Positions 11,100 through 21,890 of a stretch of 64,000 nucleotides of DNA are shown here, in pieces. Both the position numbers and the translations under genes were made by a program. Position 1 is the first letter of the stretch, and each line of letters starts with the position of its first letter. This DNA is from Oscheius tipulae (lineage: Eukaryota > Nematoda > Chromadorea > Rhabditida > Rhabditidae): assembly GCA_037178975.1 (NCBI GenBank), contig JASJZH010000002.1, forward strand, positions 8,957,030 through 9,021,029. Direction: 5' to 3'. Below the pieces are notes generated by a model that saw only the letters and a program-made list of their open reading frames with translations, had not been told where the DNA came from and made no database searches.

Positions 11100-12395
11100 T
11101 CAGACACGGTGAAGGTTTTCAATAGATCGTAGAGTTCCGAAAGATCTTGCAGTGGCTCTTGGTGGCTCGTTTTCATCATTGGATGGAATTGGAGAATCTC
11201 TAGCCTGTGGACGATGATCAATCTAAACAGAGAGCTGATATAAGAGACAGAGACATCCACTCACCATTTCTTGGTCATTAGCCGTGCTTATCCAAGGGTT
11301 TTTTAAAAGTTCTGACAGAGATGATCGTCCAGAAGGATCCCTAACTATTGTCAGTTTCAGCAGAGTCATCACATCTAGGCTGATGTCTGAGGGAAACTTG
11401 TGTTCACCTAGTGTGAGCTCATTCTTAGTCTTCCCGCAGATCATCTCGAACAACAGTACACCAACCGACCAAATATCTGCCTGAACTTGATTGGAATCTT
11501 TCTATTTCAACCCCAACCTTATGATCCAAAGACGTTTCAGGTGCACGGTAGGTGAGGCAGTTGCTTGATATATTATCCAAGCAGAACATGTTCAGCTAGA
11601 AAAACTTTCGCTGATGAAGACACAAACCTACCAAAATCGTCTTGTTACATCCCAAAAAGATAGTTTCCGGACTGAGGAAGCCGTGAACTATGTTATTAGA
11701 GTGGAGGTACTGAAGTGCATGAACGACCTGACGGATCAGCCTGGAAGGGTATAAAGAGTTGGTAAATTAACTAACTTGGCAGCTTCTTTCTCAACCAAGG
11801 GTCCATTTTTGTTTAAATTTTCTCTTAAATTTTCTCTTCCTGAATACTGCTCGATTAGTACAATGTTCCTTCCATGTGGAAAGTAACCATATGTCCGAAG
11901 AATGCTTGGGTGTTTAAGAAGGCACAACCTATCCAGTTCTTTTTGCAATTCTACTCTTCTTTTGGGCTGTTCTTCTCTTTTGAAGACCTAAATTTTTGCA
12001 TTGAAAGTTTGTCAACGGAACACAGAGGGAAATAAAAAGACAGAACGAGAGACAGAGACAGTAAGACAGTATGAAAAAAAGACAGAGAGGTAAAGAGACA
12101 AAGAGAGAGAGAGAGAAATAGAGACATAGAAACAAAGAGGCAGAAAGACATAGAGACAGAACATGATTAGTTTACTTTCAAACAGCAAATGAACTTCGAC
12201 TTCTTCTCTCTTGCCAAATAGACAGTGTGGCGGGCCTCATTTCTCAATTGACGACTCAAAGTGAAGTCTACAATTTTCCAGCTAGAGAGATGATTGATAG
12301 GGATGACTTTGGACTTACGAAACTTGGATTGTTTGCTGAGAATCAGCTGGCTCGACAGTTTGAGGAGATGTTGTCCGGGAAGAGTTCGGCGACAT
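11100..12395 (-). CDS. Aurora-kinase-derived pseudokinase
   Basis: Minus strand. Exon 1 starts MSPNSSRTTSPQTVEP at 12395, followed by WKIVDFTLSRQLRNEARHTV, YLAREKKSKFICCLKVFKRE, LQKELDRLCLLKHPSILRTY and GYFPHGRNIVLIEQY. Next come RQVVHALQYLHSNNIVHG, APETSLDHKADIWSVGVLLF and LLKNPWIS. The W-x-x-x-D-F, YLAREKKSKFI..LKV and HPSILR.YGYF blocks are characteristic of Aurora kinases. Key residues are lost: the Gly-rich loop is RNEARH, the HRD motif is HGF (no catalytic Asp) and no DFG is present where the activation loop begins. APE, DxW and the N-lobe Lys persist. It probably acts as a non-catalytic scaffold, if functional. Six or seven short introns; no frameshift seen. Confidence 0.78.
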
Positions 12396-12755
12396 TCTGG
12401 GATAACTGTTACACGTTTGAGAAATGACCGTTTACGAGTATTTCCGATGACCGTGTAGCCAAATTAGACGCGACATTCAGGAAAGGCACAAGGAGAGAAA
12501 ATCAATACTAGTTTGACCTTTCAGGCATTTTTCTGATTTAGATCTCGAGCAGCTACCAAAATATATTCGTGCTCTAATCTAAACCAAAGGGAGTCATCAG
12601 GTTTGAACGATTGCTCGCACTAACACAGATCTAGATCCAGCAATAAAGATTAACAGTCTGCATGCATCTGTTTGTTCCGCCGTCAGTATCAACTGGTTAT
12701 CGGGCCGTTTCCTGGGGGATAAAAGCGCGACCAGGATCAGTCTGTTTCATTCGAA
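12396..12755 (+). promoter_or_regulatory. Collagen upstream region with TATA-like box at about 12718
   Basis: GATAAAAG at 12718-12725 lies about 37 bp before the collagen ATG and would imply a very short 5' UTR or a trans-splice leader. The rest is the shared spacer between the minus-strand pseudokinase and the collagen gene. Confidence 0.35.
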
Positions 12756-13735
12756 ATGACATCGCCCATCCTTACAGCAGCTTGTGCTGTTTCGGCTCTA
12801 GCCATCGGCTTGGCTCTCTGCTTTAGTGTCGCCCTTCTTTCCGACATCAACTCCTTTTATGATGGGGTGAAAAGCGACCTGGACGAGTTCAGAGTGAGTT
12901 CTCTTTTCTACTTGCAAACCGAACATTTTGAGGGGTATGCTGACGATGCCTGGAAGCAGATGATGGTCTCCAATCCTCCCAACGTGATGGCCCGTATTCG
13001 TCGTCAGTACCAGGAGCGTCCTTCTGCTTCGGTCGAGTCTACAGGTTCAGGTGGACAGCAATGCAGTAAGTTTCATAACCATTCCTCTGTAACTGTGTGT
13101 AGACTGTGGTAGCACTGCTTCTGGTTGTCCTGCCGGTCCCCCTGGACCTCCTGGACCGTCCGGCCACGACGGAGAGCCTGGTCATCCTGGAGAGCCTGGC
13201 CACAACGGAATGGCTGGTATGATGGTCACCATGATGGAAGCCATGGGCGGATGTATCAAGTGCCCAGCTGGAGAAGCAGGGCCAGCTGGTCCTGACGGAG
13301 CTCCCGGGGCGCCAGGACCCAACGGCAATCCTGGTCAAGATGGACAGGGAGGAGAGGCTGGTCCTGCTGGACCTGCAGGAGCGCCAGGAGCGCCTGGACC
13401 CAACGGAAATCCTGGTCAGCCGGGAAGCGATGGACAGCCTGGAGCTCCGGGAATGCGTCAATCGGCTGGAGCTCCAGGCCCTGCTGGCCCCGCTGGTCCC
13501 GCTGGACTTGCTGGAGCTGCCGGGCAACCTGGATCAAGCTCAGAAGGAGCTCCCGGCCCTGCTGGACCTTCAGGATCAGCTGGACATGATGGTCAGCCTG
13601 GAGGACGTGGAGAGGATGGTCTGCCTGGATCCGATGGTGCTCCTGGATCAGATGGTAAGGTGGAAGACAGTCAAGAAATGTATTCTTTCAGCTGCCTACT
13701 GCCCCTGCCCTCCAAGAACTTCACACCTGGCTTAG
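12756..13735 (+). CDS. Nematode cuticle collagen
   Basis: The protein opens with a membrane/signal segment ([20 protein letters not shown]), then [17 protein letters not shown] joined across an intron to [11 protein letters not shown]. This is the cuticle-collagen N-terminal domain. RIRR (about residue 79) is a furin-like processing site. Cys residues then flank Gly-X-Y blocks ([10 protein letters not shown]..., later [13 protein letters not shown]...) with an interruption that includes GGCIKCPAG. The last exon gives [14 protein letters not shown]-stop, the typical C-terminal Cys motif for disulphide/tyrosine cross-linking. Introns start GTGAGTTCTC, GTAAGTTTC and GTAAGGTGG. AATAAA at 13740 is a poly(A) signal just after the stop. 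The product would be secreted by hypodermis into the cuticle. This gene is the best taxonomic marker in the window. Confidence 0.92.
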
Positions 13736-13745
13736 ACAGAATAAA

Positions 13746-14760
13746 GCTGAATTATCAATGAATATTTATTCGAAACATTATTCTTTGTATTGGTAGCCAG
13801 TCTTTAGTCCCTCGCTGTCCAAGATTCTCATCCAGGCCTGCCATTCCAACTCTCCCAAAGCCCATCGTTCGTTTCGAACCTGATTCTGCTCACGATTCAC
13901 ACCTCCAGCTCCGTGACTTGCTGTCTTGTTTGCCCTGTCTTGGGCTCCCTTGCTCGGCAGATGTAGATGCTCAATTCCTCCACAGCTCATTGCTTTTACC
14001 TAAACTCACGAGGTCCTAGTCTGTCAGCTAACATGTAGTTTTTTTTCGACAAGGTGACTGAACTTCTACCGGGGATGTTCAGTCCAGGAGAGGATGTCTC
14101 ATGGCCACTGTGACTATGTCTGTTGGCTATTCTGTATGGACGGACCTTTTTTTTTTACAATCATGGACTTTAAATCTCCAAATTCTAAAATTGTATTTCA
14201 CGATCGAAAAGACGTATAATTTCGTAGCGATGTTAAGCAGTTAGTTAAAGATCTGTCTCTCGCAGCATGAGTTTAATTGGATTGCGGCTTGAGTCAAATC
14301 AGTTTAGGTTTTTTGTTTCAGAGTCTAGACAAATAGCCGGCGAACCAAAACTGAATAATGGATTTAAATTCCTCCCTGATTAGCGGTTGTTAGGCTCAGC
14401 CACCTCGAGGAAGAATCATAGCAAACTGCTAAGAATTTGTACCGCTACGAATGAGTCTGAACGTGACCTGAACACTTTTTTCAATCTTGCATGAGTGTAG
14501 TTTGAATGAAAAAGGCAAGGTTTTTTTATAGCTGTTCCTTCTTCGGCTGGCAGGGATAGTCGCAGTGGCTGGACATATTGCCCATGGGACTGAACATCCC
14601 TCATGTGGGACGGAACATCACCCTCTTGAGCTGAACATCCCCGGAGAATGCTTAGTCCCTGCGCCGTCTTTTACGAGATTTCCGTCACAAAGTTACAGTA
14701 GTCCTAGCACTAAATAGTGATGGTGGTGAATTGCAGCATTTTTTTTGTTGGTTTGGTGAC
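13746..14760. other. Intergenic region containing a fold-back element
   Basis: No coding exon was recognised between the collagen poly(A) signal and the adducin-like 3' end. The inverted-repeat structure inside is listed separately. Confidence 0.45.
14069..14644. repeat. Fold-back / MITE-like inverted repeat
   Basis: CCGGGGATGTTCAG at 14069 is matched by its exact reverse complement at 14631-14644. Further GAACATC-containing pieces near 14588 and 14610 also pair with the left arm. The element is about 576 bp with no open frame. No clear target-site duplication was identified, so mobility is uncertain. Confidence 0.5.
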
Positions 14761-16651
14761 CTATTCGTTGGACGCAGACTCTACCTGAATCTCACATGCT
14801 AGGATCAACAAGTACATGCGGAAGAAAGCTTCTGGAATGGTTCGGCCACAGACCACAAAGCCATGATTTCTGAGAATCATGACGTTTCTGCTTCCTAGAT
14901 CTGAGACAAGCGAGGCCTTCTCCTCATCATCGACCAGAATTCCCTGAAAAACCAAGACTAAACTAGTTTTAGATCCCTTTTACCTGGTACTCGTGATAGG
15001 AAGCTTCTCCTAGGATCATTGCCTCCTGGCTCAGTGGGAGTAGTCCGCATTTCATGCTCGAAACTGCAGCCACAACTGGAGTATGGAGATGTAGAATGGC
15101 TTGAACATCGGGCCTTCCTTCATGGAGGGCCGAATGAAGAACGTAACCTGCCTTAAAAGTTCAGATATACAAAAACCATTCCACATATTCTTCGATGATA
15201 CAAAATTAAGAGGTACAAATTAAGGAAATAAGAGTCCATTTAAGCGGAATACTGTGTTTTGGGGTCAAGTAAGATTCGAGCGCGTGAACTCGCAAGCCCA
15301 GTTTCAACATTTTGCCCTCTCATGTTTAACCTTAAAAAGTTAGCTATTTTTCCCAATACAGAAATTTCTATTTTACGCGTAGATTTCAAACTGAACCACA
15401 ACCTGGCAGACTTTTCAATGTTCCCATGCTCACAATTAGCCGAACTGGACAATCTTCTTCAAAGACTTTGAAATGGAAACTGAAGAGACAGAGACGGAGC
15501 AACGAACGCACTAAACTGAAGTAAACCGATTCACTAGTATGGTAGTCCCCGGGTAGATCTTAGTTATGCCCCCACCAATGTCATTTTGTTTCCCCTAGCA
15601 CGATGTTTACAAAGTCAGGAGTGTTTCGAAATTCAAAATTTCTATAGTTATTTCAGGAAAGGAATACGGAAAAATTACTAGATTAGTCTACTTTTAAACC
15701 CGTAAACAATTAAACATTCCTTGCCCTTCTTTTTTATCTTAGGCCCCCGCAACATTATTCCTGCTTTTTTAGTGTTTTCTTTCCTAAAATGCTTAGGCTT
15801 AGTGCCGCTAGAGTGAGCAAATTGAAACGGAAAATCCCTGACATCAGGAGCACTAGGGGAGCATAAAGGAAATGGGTGGTAGCAAAATGTTTGGGGACTA
15901 TACTAACTTCTGTGGGATGCATATCTAAGATTTGTCCACGTTTCGCATTAGCAACCACGGCGGCGGAAAATCTTAAATGCCGGCATCTTGGATATGCCCC
16001 TACCTGCCAAAAACGAGAGTAGTAGGGGGCTTGATTGACAAAAGGGGGTTCAGACAACTATCCAAAAGGTGGGGGCCGAATTTTTTTTGTGAGAGGAGGC
16101 ATAATTGCGTTTTCCCCATATTTCCCTCTCGTTCTCCAAACAAATCGTACCTGATTGATAGAGTGACTTGTACTGCCCTGGTCGATCACATTTCCCGCTA
16201 GATCGACTTTGATCAGACTAGAGGCATTGATCTCGTGGTAGGAGAGACCGAATGGATTGATTAGGATCTCGTGGGAATGTGTGGGGAGCCTCACCTGAAT
16301 GGCTTGCATAAATATGAATAAAACTAACCCACAGTCATGTGATTGTAAATAGATTGGCTCCAATGAAACTTGTCCACAAGACGGTATAGAGAGGCTAATT
16401 GGTTGCGAAGGCTCGTTTCTTCTTCCGAATAGTGACTCTTTCCATTGATATTAGCTATTTGCTTTTCTTCTCTTTTTCCTTCCTCTGAAAAGAGACGCAG
16501 AACATCAGGAGTGTAATCCAAACTTACGTGCAAAAGGCATTTCAGAAGAGACAAGGATACCAGATGGGAACATGTCTGAGAGAAAGCAAACGTGTGCAGG
16601 GCACTGATTGGGTGGGCGCAAATCGATGAAGTTGATACCATCGCTTGTCAT
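14761..16651 (-). CDS. Adducin / class II aldolase-domain protein (short form)
   Basis: Minus strand. The likely start at 16651 is followed by [30 protein letters not shown], then [20 protein letters not shown] and [18 protein letters not shown]. After an intron of about 1 kb come [20 protein letters not shown] and [20 protein letters not shown], then [34 protein letters not shown] and [11 protein letters not shown]-stop. These blocks match the class II aldolase head domain of adducins, including HLHTP and G-L-L-P-L-S. Adducins cap and bundle actin/spectrin networks and are not enzymes. The usual neck and MARCKS-like tail are absent here, so this is either a head-only paralogue or an isoform; a possible donor (CAG/GTAGAG) near the end leaves further exons possible. 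Confidence 0.75.
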
Positions 16652-17695
16652 CTTTTTCGTCTCTTTTTGGAAGTCAGTCTCGTAGAAGTTGGTAACCAGT
16701 TATGAGAGAGAAAACAGAGAAACAGAAAAACATAGAGAAAGAGAGGCACAGATGTTGTAGATGTTGTGCCCACTCGTAAACCTGTTATAGGTCCCCCCAG
16801 AACTCATAAACTTTTCACAGAAAGTGGAACAGACACTAAAAAGATGCTGCAGCTGTACCGACTCGAAAACCCACCCAGTTACAGCTTTTTCCACGAAAGA
16901 CCAAAATCTAATGGTTTGGCTGAAAACTCCCGAATTTTTAAGTTTCAGCACAGGGTAAAAGCTATCGTCTTATCATGACACTTACCGTATGCTGAAATAG
17001 GGTAAGCCTTACAGGTACTTTTCAAGTTACTCGGCAGTTGGATGTTGTGAGAAACTTGAGCAAAGTTTTGCAAACCAAGATTGCTAACGCCTGGTTCTCC
17101 CTCCTTACGCAAGAAGTAGGCAATTGCTTATCCATGTTCTTCGGGGCTAAAACGACATTTTTCGACGTTCCCATGTCCTGTAAAGTTATAGCTCTTGATC
17201 TACTTTACAATTTTGCAAAACGTCGTCTTGACCCTGAAAAACACGAATATACAAGTGCGTATTTCTTACGTAGGGAAGTGCTTCTAATAGAGGTTTTAGG
17301 ATACAAACTTTAGGCAGACAGAGATGCACTGGCTACAAAAAATAGATGTCTTTAAAGCTTTTTACTCTGTTTCCAAATATCCTTCTTCAGCCACAATGGG
17401 TACGATTCTACTGTCGGATCACTGACAGTCCGCTGAGCAGTTGACAAAAAGTTTTCCCACCCTCCTCTAATAGCCGACGACATCATTCTGACGAGCGGCT
17501 GTTCACATGCTTTTCAATTGGTTATTTAGACGATTGCGGATCCGGGAGACAATAACCTCGTTCCTAATCCAGGGTTCCCACTTTACAAGCCGCAGTTTGT
17601 CGAGCTCAAGAAATTCAGGATATTGCGGTCGGAAGGGTATGGTTATCCGTAGTGCTCTATCGCCTCTAAAAGAACCAAAGACATCATTATCAACA
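16652..17695. other. No recognised gene; one unassigned ORF at 17038-17313
   Basis: A 91-codon plus-strand open frame at 17038-17313 (MDVVRNLSKVLQTKIANAWF...) has reasonable amino-acid composition but no recognisable family and no evident splice context. A GAGACAG-rich tract lies near 16700-16745. Confidence 0.35.
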
Positions 17696-17790
17696 GTTCA
17701 TACCAATGGACATATACTAAGAATACAGAGAAGATTAACGTGGCCCCTGCGCAAGGATGACACGCAAAATCGTGAAGCGTTCTAAATATT
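17696..17790 (+). pseudogene. U6 snRNA pseudogene
   Basis: A 5' hairpin (GTTCAT, loop ACCA, ATGGAC) is followed by ACATATACTAA, ATACAGAGAAGATTA, GTGGCCCCTGCGCAAGGATG and a 3' part close to TCGTGAAGCGTTC. This is U6 in order, with the ACAGAG box intact. Compared with canonical U6 about nine bases are missing after ACATATACTAA, AGCATGG is changed to AACGTGG, and there is no clean terminal T run. It is most likely a retro-copied or decayed U6. Confidence 0.85.
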
Positions 17791-17848
17791 ATTTCCAGTT
17801 CTTTTTAAACTTTCATCAATTATGGTTGTTCCTGGAAATTCTTCCAAA

Positions 17849-18006
17849 GACTACGCTTCTTATACTACAAGGACCGCGACGACGCCATCTATAAGACCAA
17901 GAAGGACATGCAGAACTTTGTGGAGAACTTCAACGGCGACTACCAGACTGCTTCCAAAGTGATTTGCACCGTGCTGATGGTTCTGTCTGTTGATTTCGTG
18001 CAATAA
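17849..18006 (+). CDS. Orphan coding-like terminal exon
   Basis: After a possible acceptor at about 17848 the frame reads LRFLYYKDRDDAIYKTKKDM then QNFVENFNGDYQTASKVICT and stops at 18006. Composition is protein-like and ends in a hydrophobic stretch, but I do not recognise the family and found no upstream exons. It may be a gene remnant at the edge of the host-gene region. Confidence 0.3.
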
Positions 18007-18285
18007 TTGGTGTTCATGGTTGCGATAAATTAGAATATAAACCCTTCACGTGTTTTCTTCGAGTTTGAGCCCGTTCAGAAAAAAATTGTTCAACAGGGAA
18101 TTGTCATTCCAGGGAAACCCACTTTTCCGATATTCTCAAGCCGGGATTCTTCCTTCCGGGATCCACCCCGGGCATTCATTACTATTTATCCCTGTTTGCA
18201 AACGTTGCTCAGAGTTTGTGTCCTATTCATACTCTGAGGTACGTTTCATAATTCACTGTTTTTGAGTGTGATAAAGTTAGGCCGA

Positions 18286-18722
18286 GGCTCAAGGTGCCGC
18301 TGTCGCTTCGCAACGGTATGATGGAAACTGTGGTCGGAATGGACTGGGACGTCATCGGCTACGAGAAGCGTATACTGCCAAGACGGAAAAGGCTGTGCCG
18401 CTGTGCAGGCTGGTATTGTCATAGGCCAATGGGACCTTCTCGACGTCGTCGAGAAGGACAATACCGGTGGTCGACTACACCGACCGCGCGACACAGGCAT
18501 CTTCATGGCAGGTACAGGCGCCCGTCCCAACACGGTCACGACCAACAAAGATATCACGTAACAGTGTTTTTGAGAGTCATATTTACAGGAGAGCTTCTCG
18601 TCTCCGAGAACAACAATGACGCGCTAGAAGCTGAAGAAGAGTTTGTGCAGTTGGACTTTGCCGGCATCGCCGGGCGCCATCTCAAAGTCTACCACCTCCG
18701 TCGTGAAGAAGGAGATCCGGAG
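18286..18722 (+). pseudogene. Degraded fragment of the YR1-type recombinase-like gene
   Basis: This segment aligns by eye with 25056-25638 of YR1. Both contain KVPLS.RNGM.ETVVGM, CAAVQAGIV, a GTGARP-type block, the same intron with its TTTACAG acceptor, and then GELLVSENNNDALEAEEEFV and DFAGIAGRHLKVY.LRREEGD. The copy lacks about 150 bp in the middle, has frame breaks, and diverges into unrelated sequence after GATCCGGAG at 18722. It is a partial, non-functional copy marking the left side of the repeat-rich region. Confidence 0.8.
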
Positions 18723-18937
18723 TCTACTTGGGCAACTCGGCTCGGCTCGACATGGGGAAAAACCCGGCTCGACCTCGGGAAAAACGCGGCTCGAGTCAAA
18801 TTTGAAATTGAATGCGCGGCAAAAACTAATTTCAACGCAGAAATTTGGTCTTTTCGCTTTTTTTCTTGTCCTCTTCTTCTATTATTCTTTGTGTCGCTTT
18901 CTCCTCTTTTCCTCATAATAGATATTTTTTAATAAAG

Positions 18938-20526
18938 TATGTCAGAAGTGGTGGTGAAGCTTTCCCGCTTTTGGGAGGAGTCAACGCCGGAGACGTGGCA
19001 GTCCTTGAGGCTGTCACGGGCGAGGATGGCAGCGATTCCAGCCACGAGCTAAGCCATATCCTGAATATTCAGGATTCTGACTCTAGTAGTGACCCGAGTT
19101 CGAGCGAAAGTTCGCTCTCTGACAAAGAGGAAGAGTCAGTTCGCATGACACCTCGTCAGTTCAAGCGTCCTCGCCGCGTGAGTTCCAGCTCTGAATGCGA
19201 ACTTAGGCTGATGACGATCAGGTTTGACACGCATTTTATTAGTCTAATGACATCCATTTTAAAGGTGATGAAAGCTCCACCAAACAAGAAGGTATTTCTT
19301 ATTGGTCCTGGGAACACACCGACTGCTGACAGCGTTTTTGGTGACACGGATGATGGTGGTTGGTCTCCTGCTGCAACCCTCCCAGTGGTACAAGTCCTGG
19401 CAGACCTCGGAAACAGGAAGCTATTTCCTCGTCACGCTCCTAGTGTCGGTTATGACTTTCAATATTCAGCGGTTTTCGATTTTAGCTTCCTACATCAAAT
19501 GTGAAAAAAGTGCCGAAGCGATACGATGCGCGCAAAGGCCCTGTCGCTCCAAAAAGAACCAAAGCGCAGCTCCAGATTCCGACCTCGGGGTCTCCGCGAA
19601 CTGAGGACCCCAGTACCAATGCTCTGACTCCTTGTCCGCGTAGGCTCGTCCCAGCTCCTGAACTGACTGCCCATGCCGAAATGGTCAGTGAAATGGACAA
19701 GCTCACGAGTAAGTCGGTTCTGTATGCTTACAGCAATGAGGTATGTTATGTGTACATTACTGTAGACTAAGTCATGTCGTTTTAGTACGTCGCAATTGAT
19801 TTGTGTCTCGACAATGACTACATGATCCGCTCAGGGTTTTTTGACGACAGTGTCTCCGAAAGAGCCGAAGCTAAGAATATCACCCAGAATGATGACTTCA
19901 TGAAGTCGTTCCCCCTTGTGAGTGCGTCTCTTTCCGCTGTAAAATATGAATTCAGATTGAACGTCGGCTCAACTGTACACGAGAAGCGTGTGCTCATGCT
20001 GCTAGGCAAGCAGCGCCTCGATACTCTCCAGGCCGAGAGTCGCAAGGTGACAGTCATTGACTGCTTTGTGACAGAGGAAGTCTTTTCTGTTTGCTGGGAC
20101 GCTCAGCTAGTCGCAACCCGTCGTTTCCTGACCAGCCGTCGGCCATCTGTCTCTCCGCGCTTGTACTTAAATATGACCGCGTGGCCAATTCCTGCTCACT
20201 GTCGCCTCATCAAAATGTTTGTCGTACTGGGTTGTCTGCTCAGCCAACATGAACATTCCAGCTCTTGGGGTTTTAGGTTGAGGTGCTTAAACAAACTCGA
20301 ACGTTTTCAGAAAATCGTAGCTCTCGAAGAATCGTGCCCAGTCAATCTTCTCGACAAAAGCAAGGAGCGCAACGCTAAAGACAGAACTGCACGGGCGATC
20401 AACATAGCGATGGTTGACGTCTCGAAGATTGGTGGACTCCCCTACACGAAGATTGAGCGCAAGAGTCCCGACGTGCCTGCCAGTGAACGAAATGTACGTA
20501 GAAAAAAACAAAAAACGAAAAGGTAA
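18938..20526 (+). CDS. AB-family gene (distant homologue of gene B), possibly degraded
   Basis: An acidic Ser-rich segment (DSDSSSDPSSSESSLSDKEE) precedes a basic block (KRPRR) and VPKRYDARKGPVAPKRTKAQ. After an intron (acceptor near 19785) it reads YVAIDLCLDNDYMIRSGFFD, then KYEFRLNVGSTVHEKRVLML and LGKQRLDTLQ, then VIDCFVTEEVF..CWDA. The last parts parallel gene B, where ADPTEIRGGF, FRLAVKQNGDKWSNRLLLLT, GERDVLTLR and FFVTVI..F.LLWEA occur in the same order. The family is not recognised. The ATG at 18938 leads into a frame that soon stops, so the true start is unknown and the locus may be a pseudogene. It ends in a lysine/arginine-rich tail. It lies between a YR fragment and a RING gene. 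Confidence 0.5.
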
Positions 20527-21300
20527 ATTGGTTCGCGCCATGACGTAGTTTTGCGTAAGCCGTACGCAATTTCGCGTGAAATCGAGTCGGGGCGCCTGTT
20601 TAACTACTACCCGTCCCCTCGTCCTCCTCCAGCGCTGTTGTCGTTGTCCCGTCGATCGTCCCGGCTGGGTGGGTCTGAAAGAAAAATAGCAGCAAAGCAC
20701 ATAAAAAATCAAAAAAACTGACCATTACCGGTATTGTTCGGCGGCTGGGCTCGGCAAGGTCTGGCGCCGTATGGGGCAGACGACGCGCGAAACTTTGTGC
20801 AAACTCAAATGCGCCTCTCCGCTGCTCATTCAAAAAGTGCTAGCTCTCTTCTATTTTTTCTGCTTTATTTTTCATTTCCTGCTCCTCTCTCTTTTCTGAT
20901 TTCAAAGCCTAACATTTCGATATATCTTTTTCTCTTTCTATTTTACTCATTTCTGATTTCAAAACTAATATCTCAGTTTCATCTTTTTGATATCAGATGG
21001 CTTAAGCCTAAGCCTCAAAATTGCTAATCTGGTAGCCCTTTTTTATTTTTTTTTGTATACACATTAGGGCGCTTTATTTTTTTTTAGCCTGCTTCTCCAC
21101 TATTCATTTGACGACTCTGCGCGCTATTTTGTCACCCTCTTTCTCTCTTCATCTTCGTTCTCCATAAACGGAGTCTTTATATTCCTTTTCGCTGTTAAAA
21201 AAAACCGTTCTACAAGAGCTGCCTCTCTTCTTTTTTTTTTATATTTTAGCTCTTATTTCTCTCTTCTTTCTTTTTTTTAACTATATTCTTCTGATTTCAG
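20527..21300. other. T-rich non-coding spacer upstream of the RING gene
   Basis: The plus strand from about 20.83 kb is strongly T-rich, with repeated TTTCTGATTTCA pieces that resemble introns or splice acceptors. No convincing exon was found; repeated 5' UTR introns for the following gene are possible. A GCCTAAGCCT telomere-like pair occurs near 21007. Confidence 0.45.
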
Positions 21301-21890
21301 ATGTCCGGGCGCCGCCTGCATGCACGCCTGGCGAGAAGAAGGATTCTAGAATTTCTTGATGAGGAGGCCCGTCCCGCACAAGTTTAAGTATTTTTTTCCT
21401 CTTTGTTTTATTATATTCTTCTGATTTAGGTTCGAGATCCAGAGGATGGAAGAAGACGACGACGAGGAGACGACAGAAGAGGAAGAAGAAGGCAGCCAAG
21501 GCAAGCAGAAGAAGCCGAGAAGGTTTGTTATTTTTTTCATTAGATTCTTTTGATTTAGACTCGAAACCGGCCCCAGGTCCAGGTCGGTAGCTGGACAGTT
21601 GAGGAGTATTATAATACTCCTCCTTTGCTGTCCAGCTGTCCGATCTGCCTGGACGCCGTCCGCATTCAATATGCCCGCACATGCGGGCATATTGTTTGCG
21701 GAATGTGCGTGAGGGCTATGATCGAGCAGGGAGCAGAAATGGTGACTTTTTTTTTATAACATTTTGACTATAATATTTGTTTCAGGATCGTTGCGTGTAC
21801 AGATGCGAGATGGCCAGCGGACTTTTCAGGCTGTGGCCAACGTTTCGTGAAGAGCCTAGCCGTCCCCGTCCTCCCAGGAAGTCACAATAA
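21301..21890 (+). CDS. Small RING-finger protein (putative E3 ubiquitin ligase)
   Basis: Four exons. MSGRRLHARLARRRILEFLD starts at 21301 directly after a TTTCAG acceptor. The second exon is acidic then basic (MEEDDDEETTEEEEEG..KQKKPRR). Exon three carries the RING core CPICLDAV with a 12-residue spacer, then CGHIVCGMC and a following MIEQGAE. Exon four supplies the last pair in DRCVYRC and ends RPPRKSQ-stop. Spacing C-x2-C, C-x-H-x2-C-x2-C fits a C3HC4 RING; the last pair is C-x3-C, which is slightly irregular. The total is about 125 residues. RING proteins transfer ubiquitin from E2 enzymes. Its placement among the repeat-region gene families suggests it belongs to that set rather than to the host genes at left. 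Confidence 0.7.

Noticed and set aside
11929-12151. Leu/Ser/Cys-rich minus-strand ORFs resembling a membrane protein
   Set aside because: They translate the low-complexity GAGACAGAGA intron of the pseudokinase gene.
13039-13537. Minus-strand Ser/Arg-rich ORFs
   Set aside because: They are the antisense of collagen Gly-X-Y codons.
15240-15471. Possible tRNA (TTCGAGCGC near 15270)
   Set aside because: Only a T-loop-like string; no acceptor, D or anticodon arms could be folded around it.
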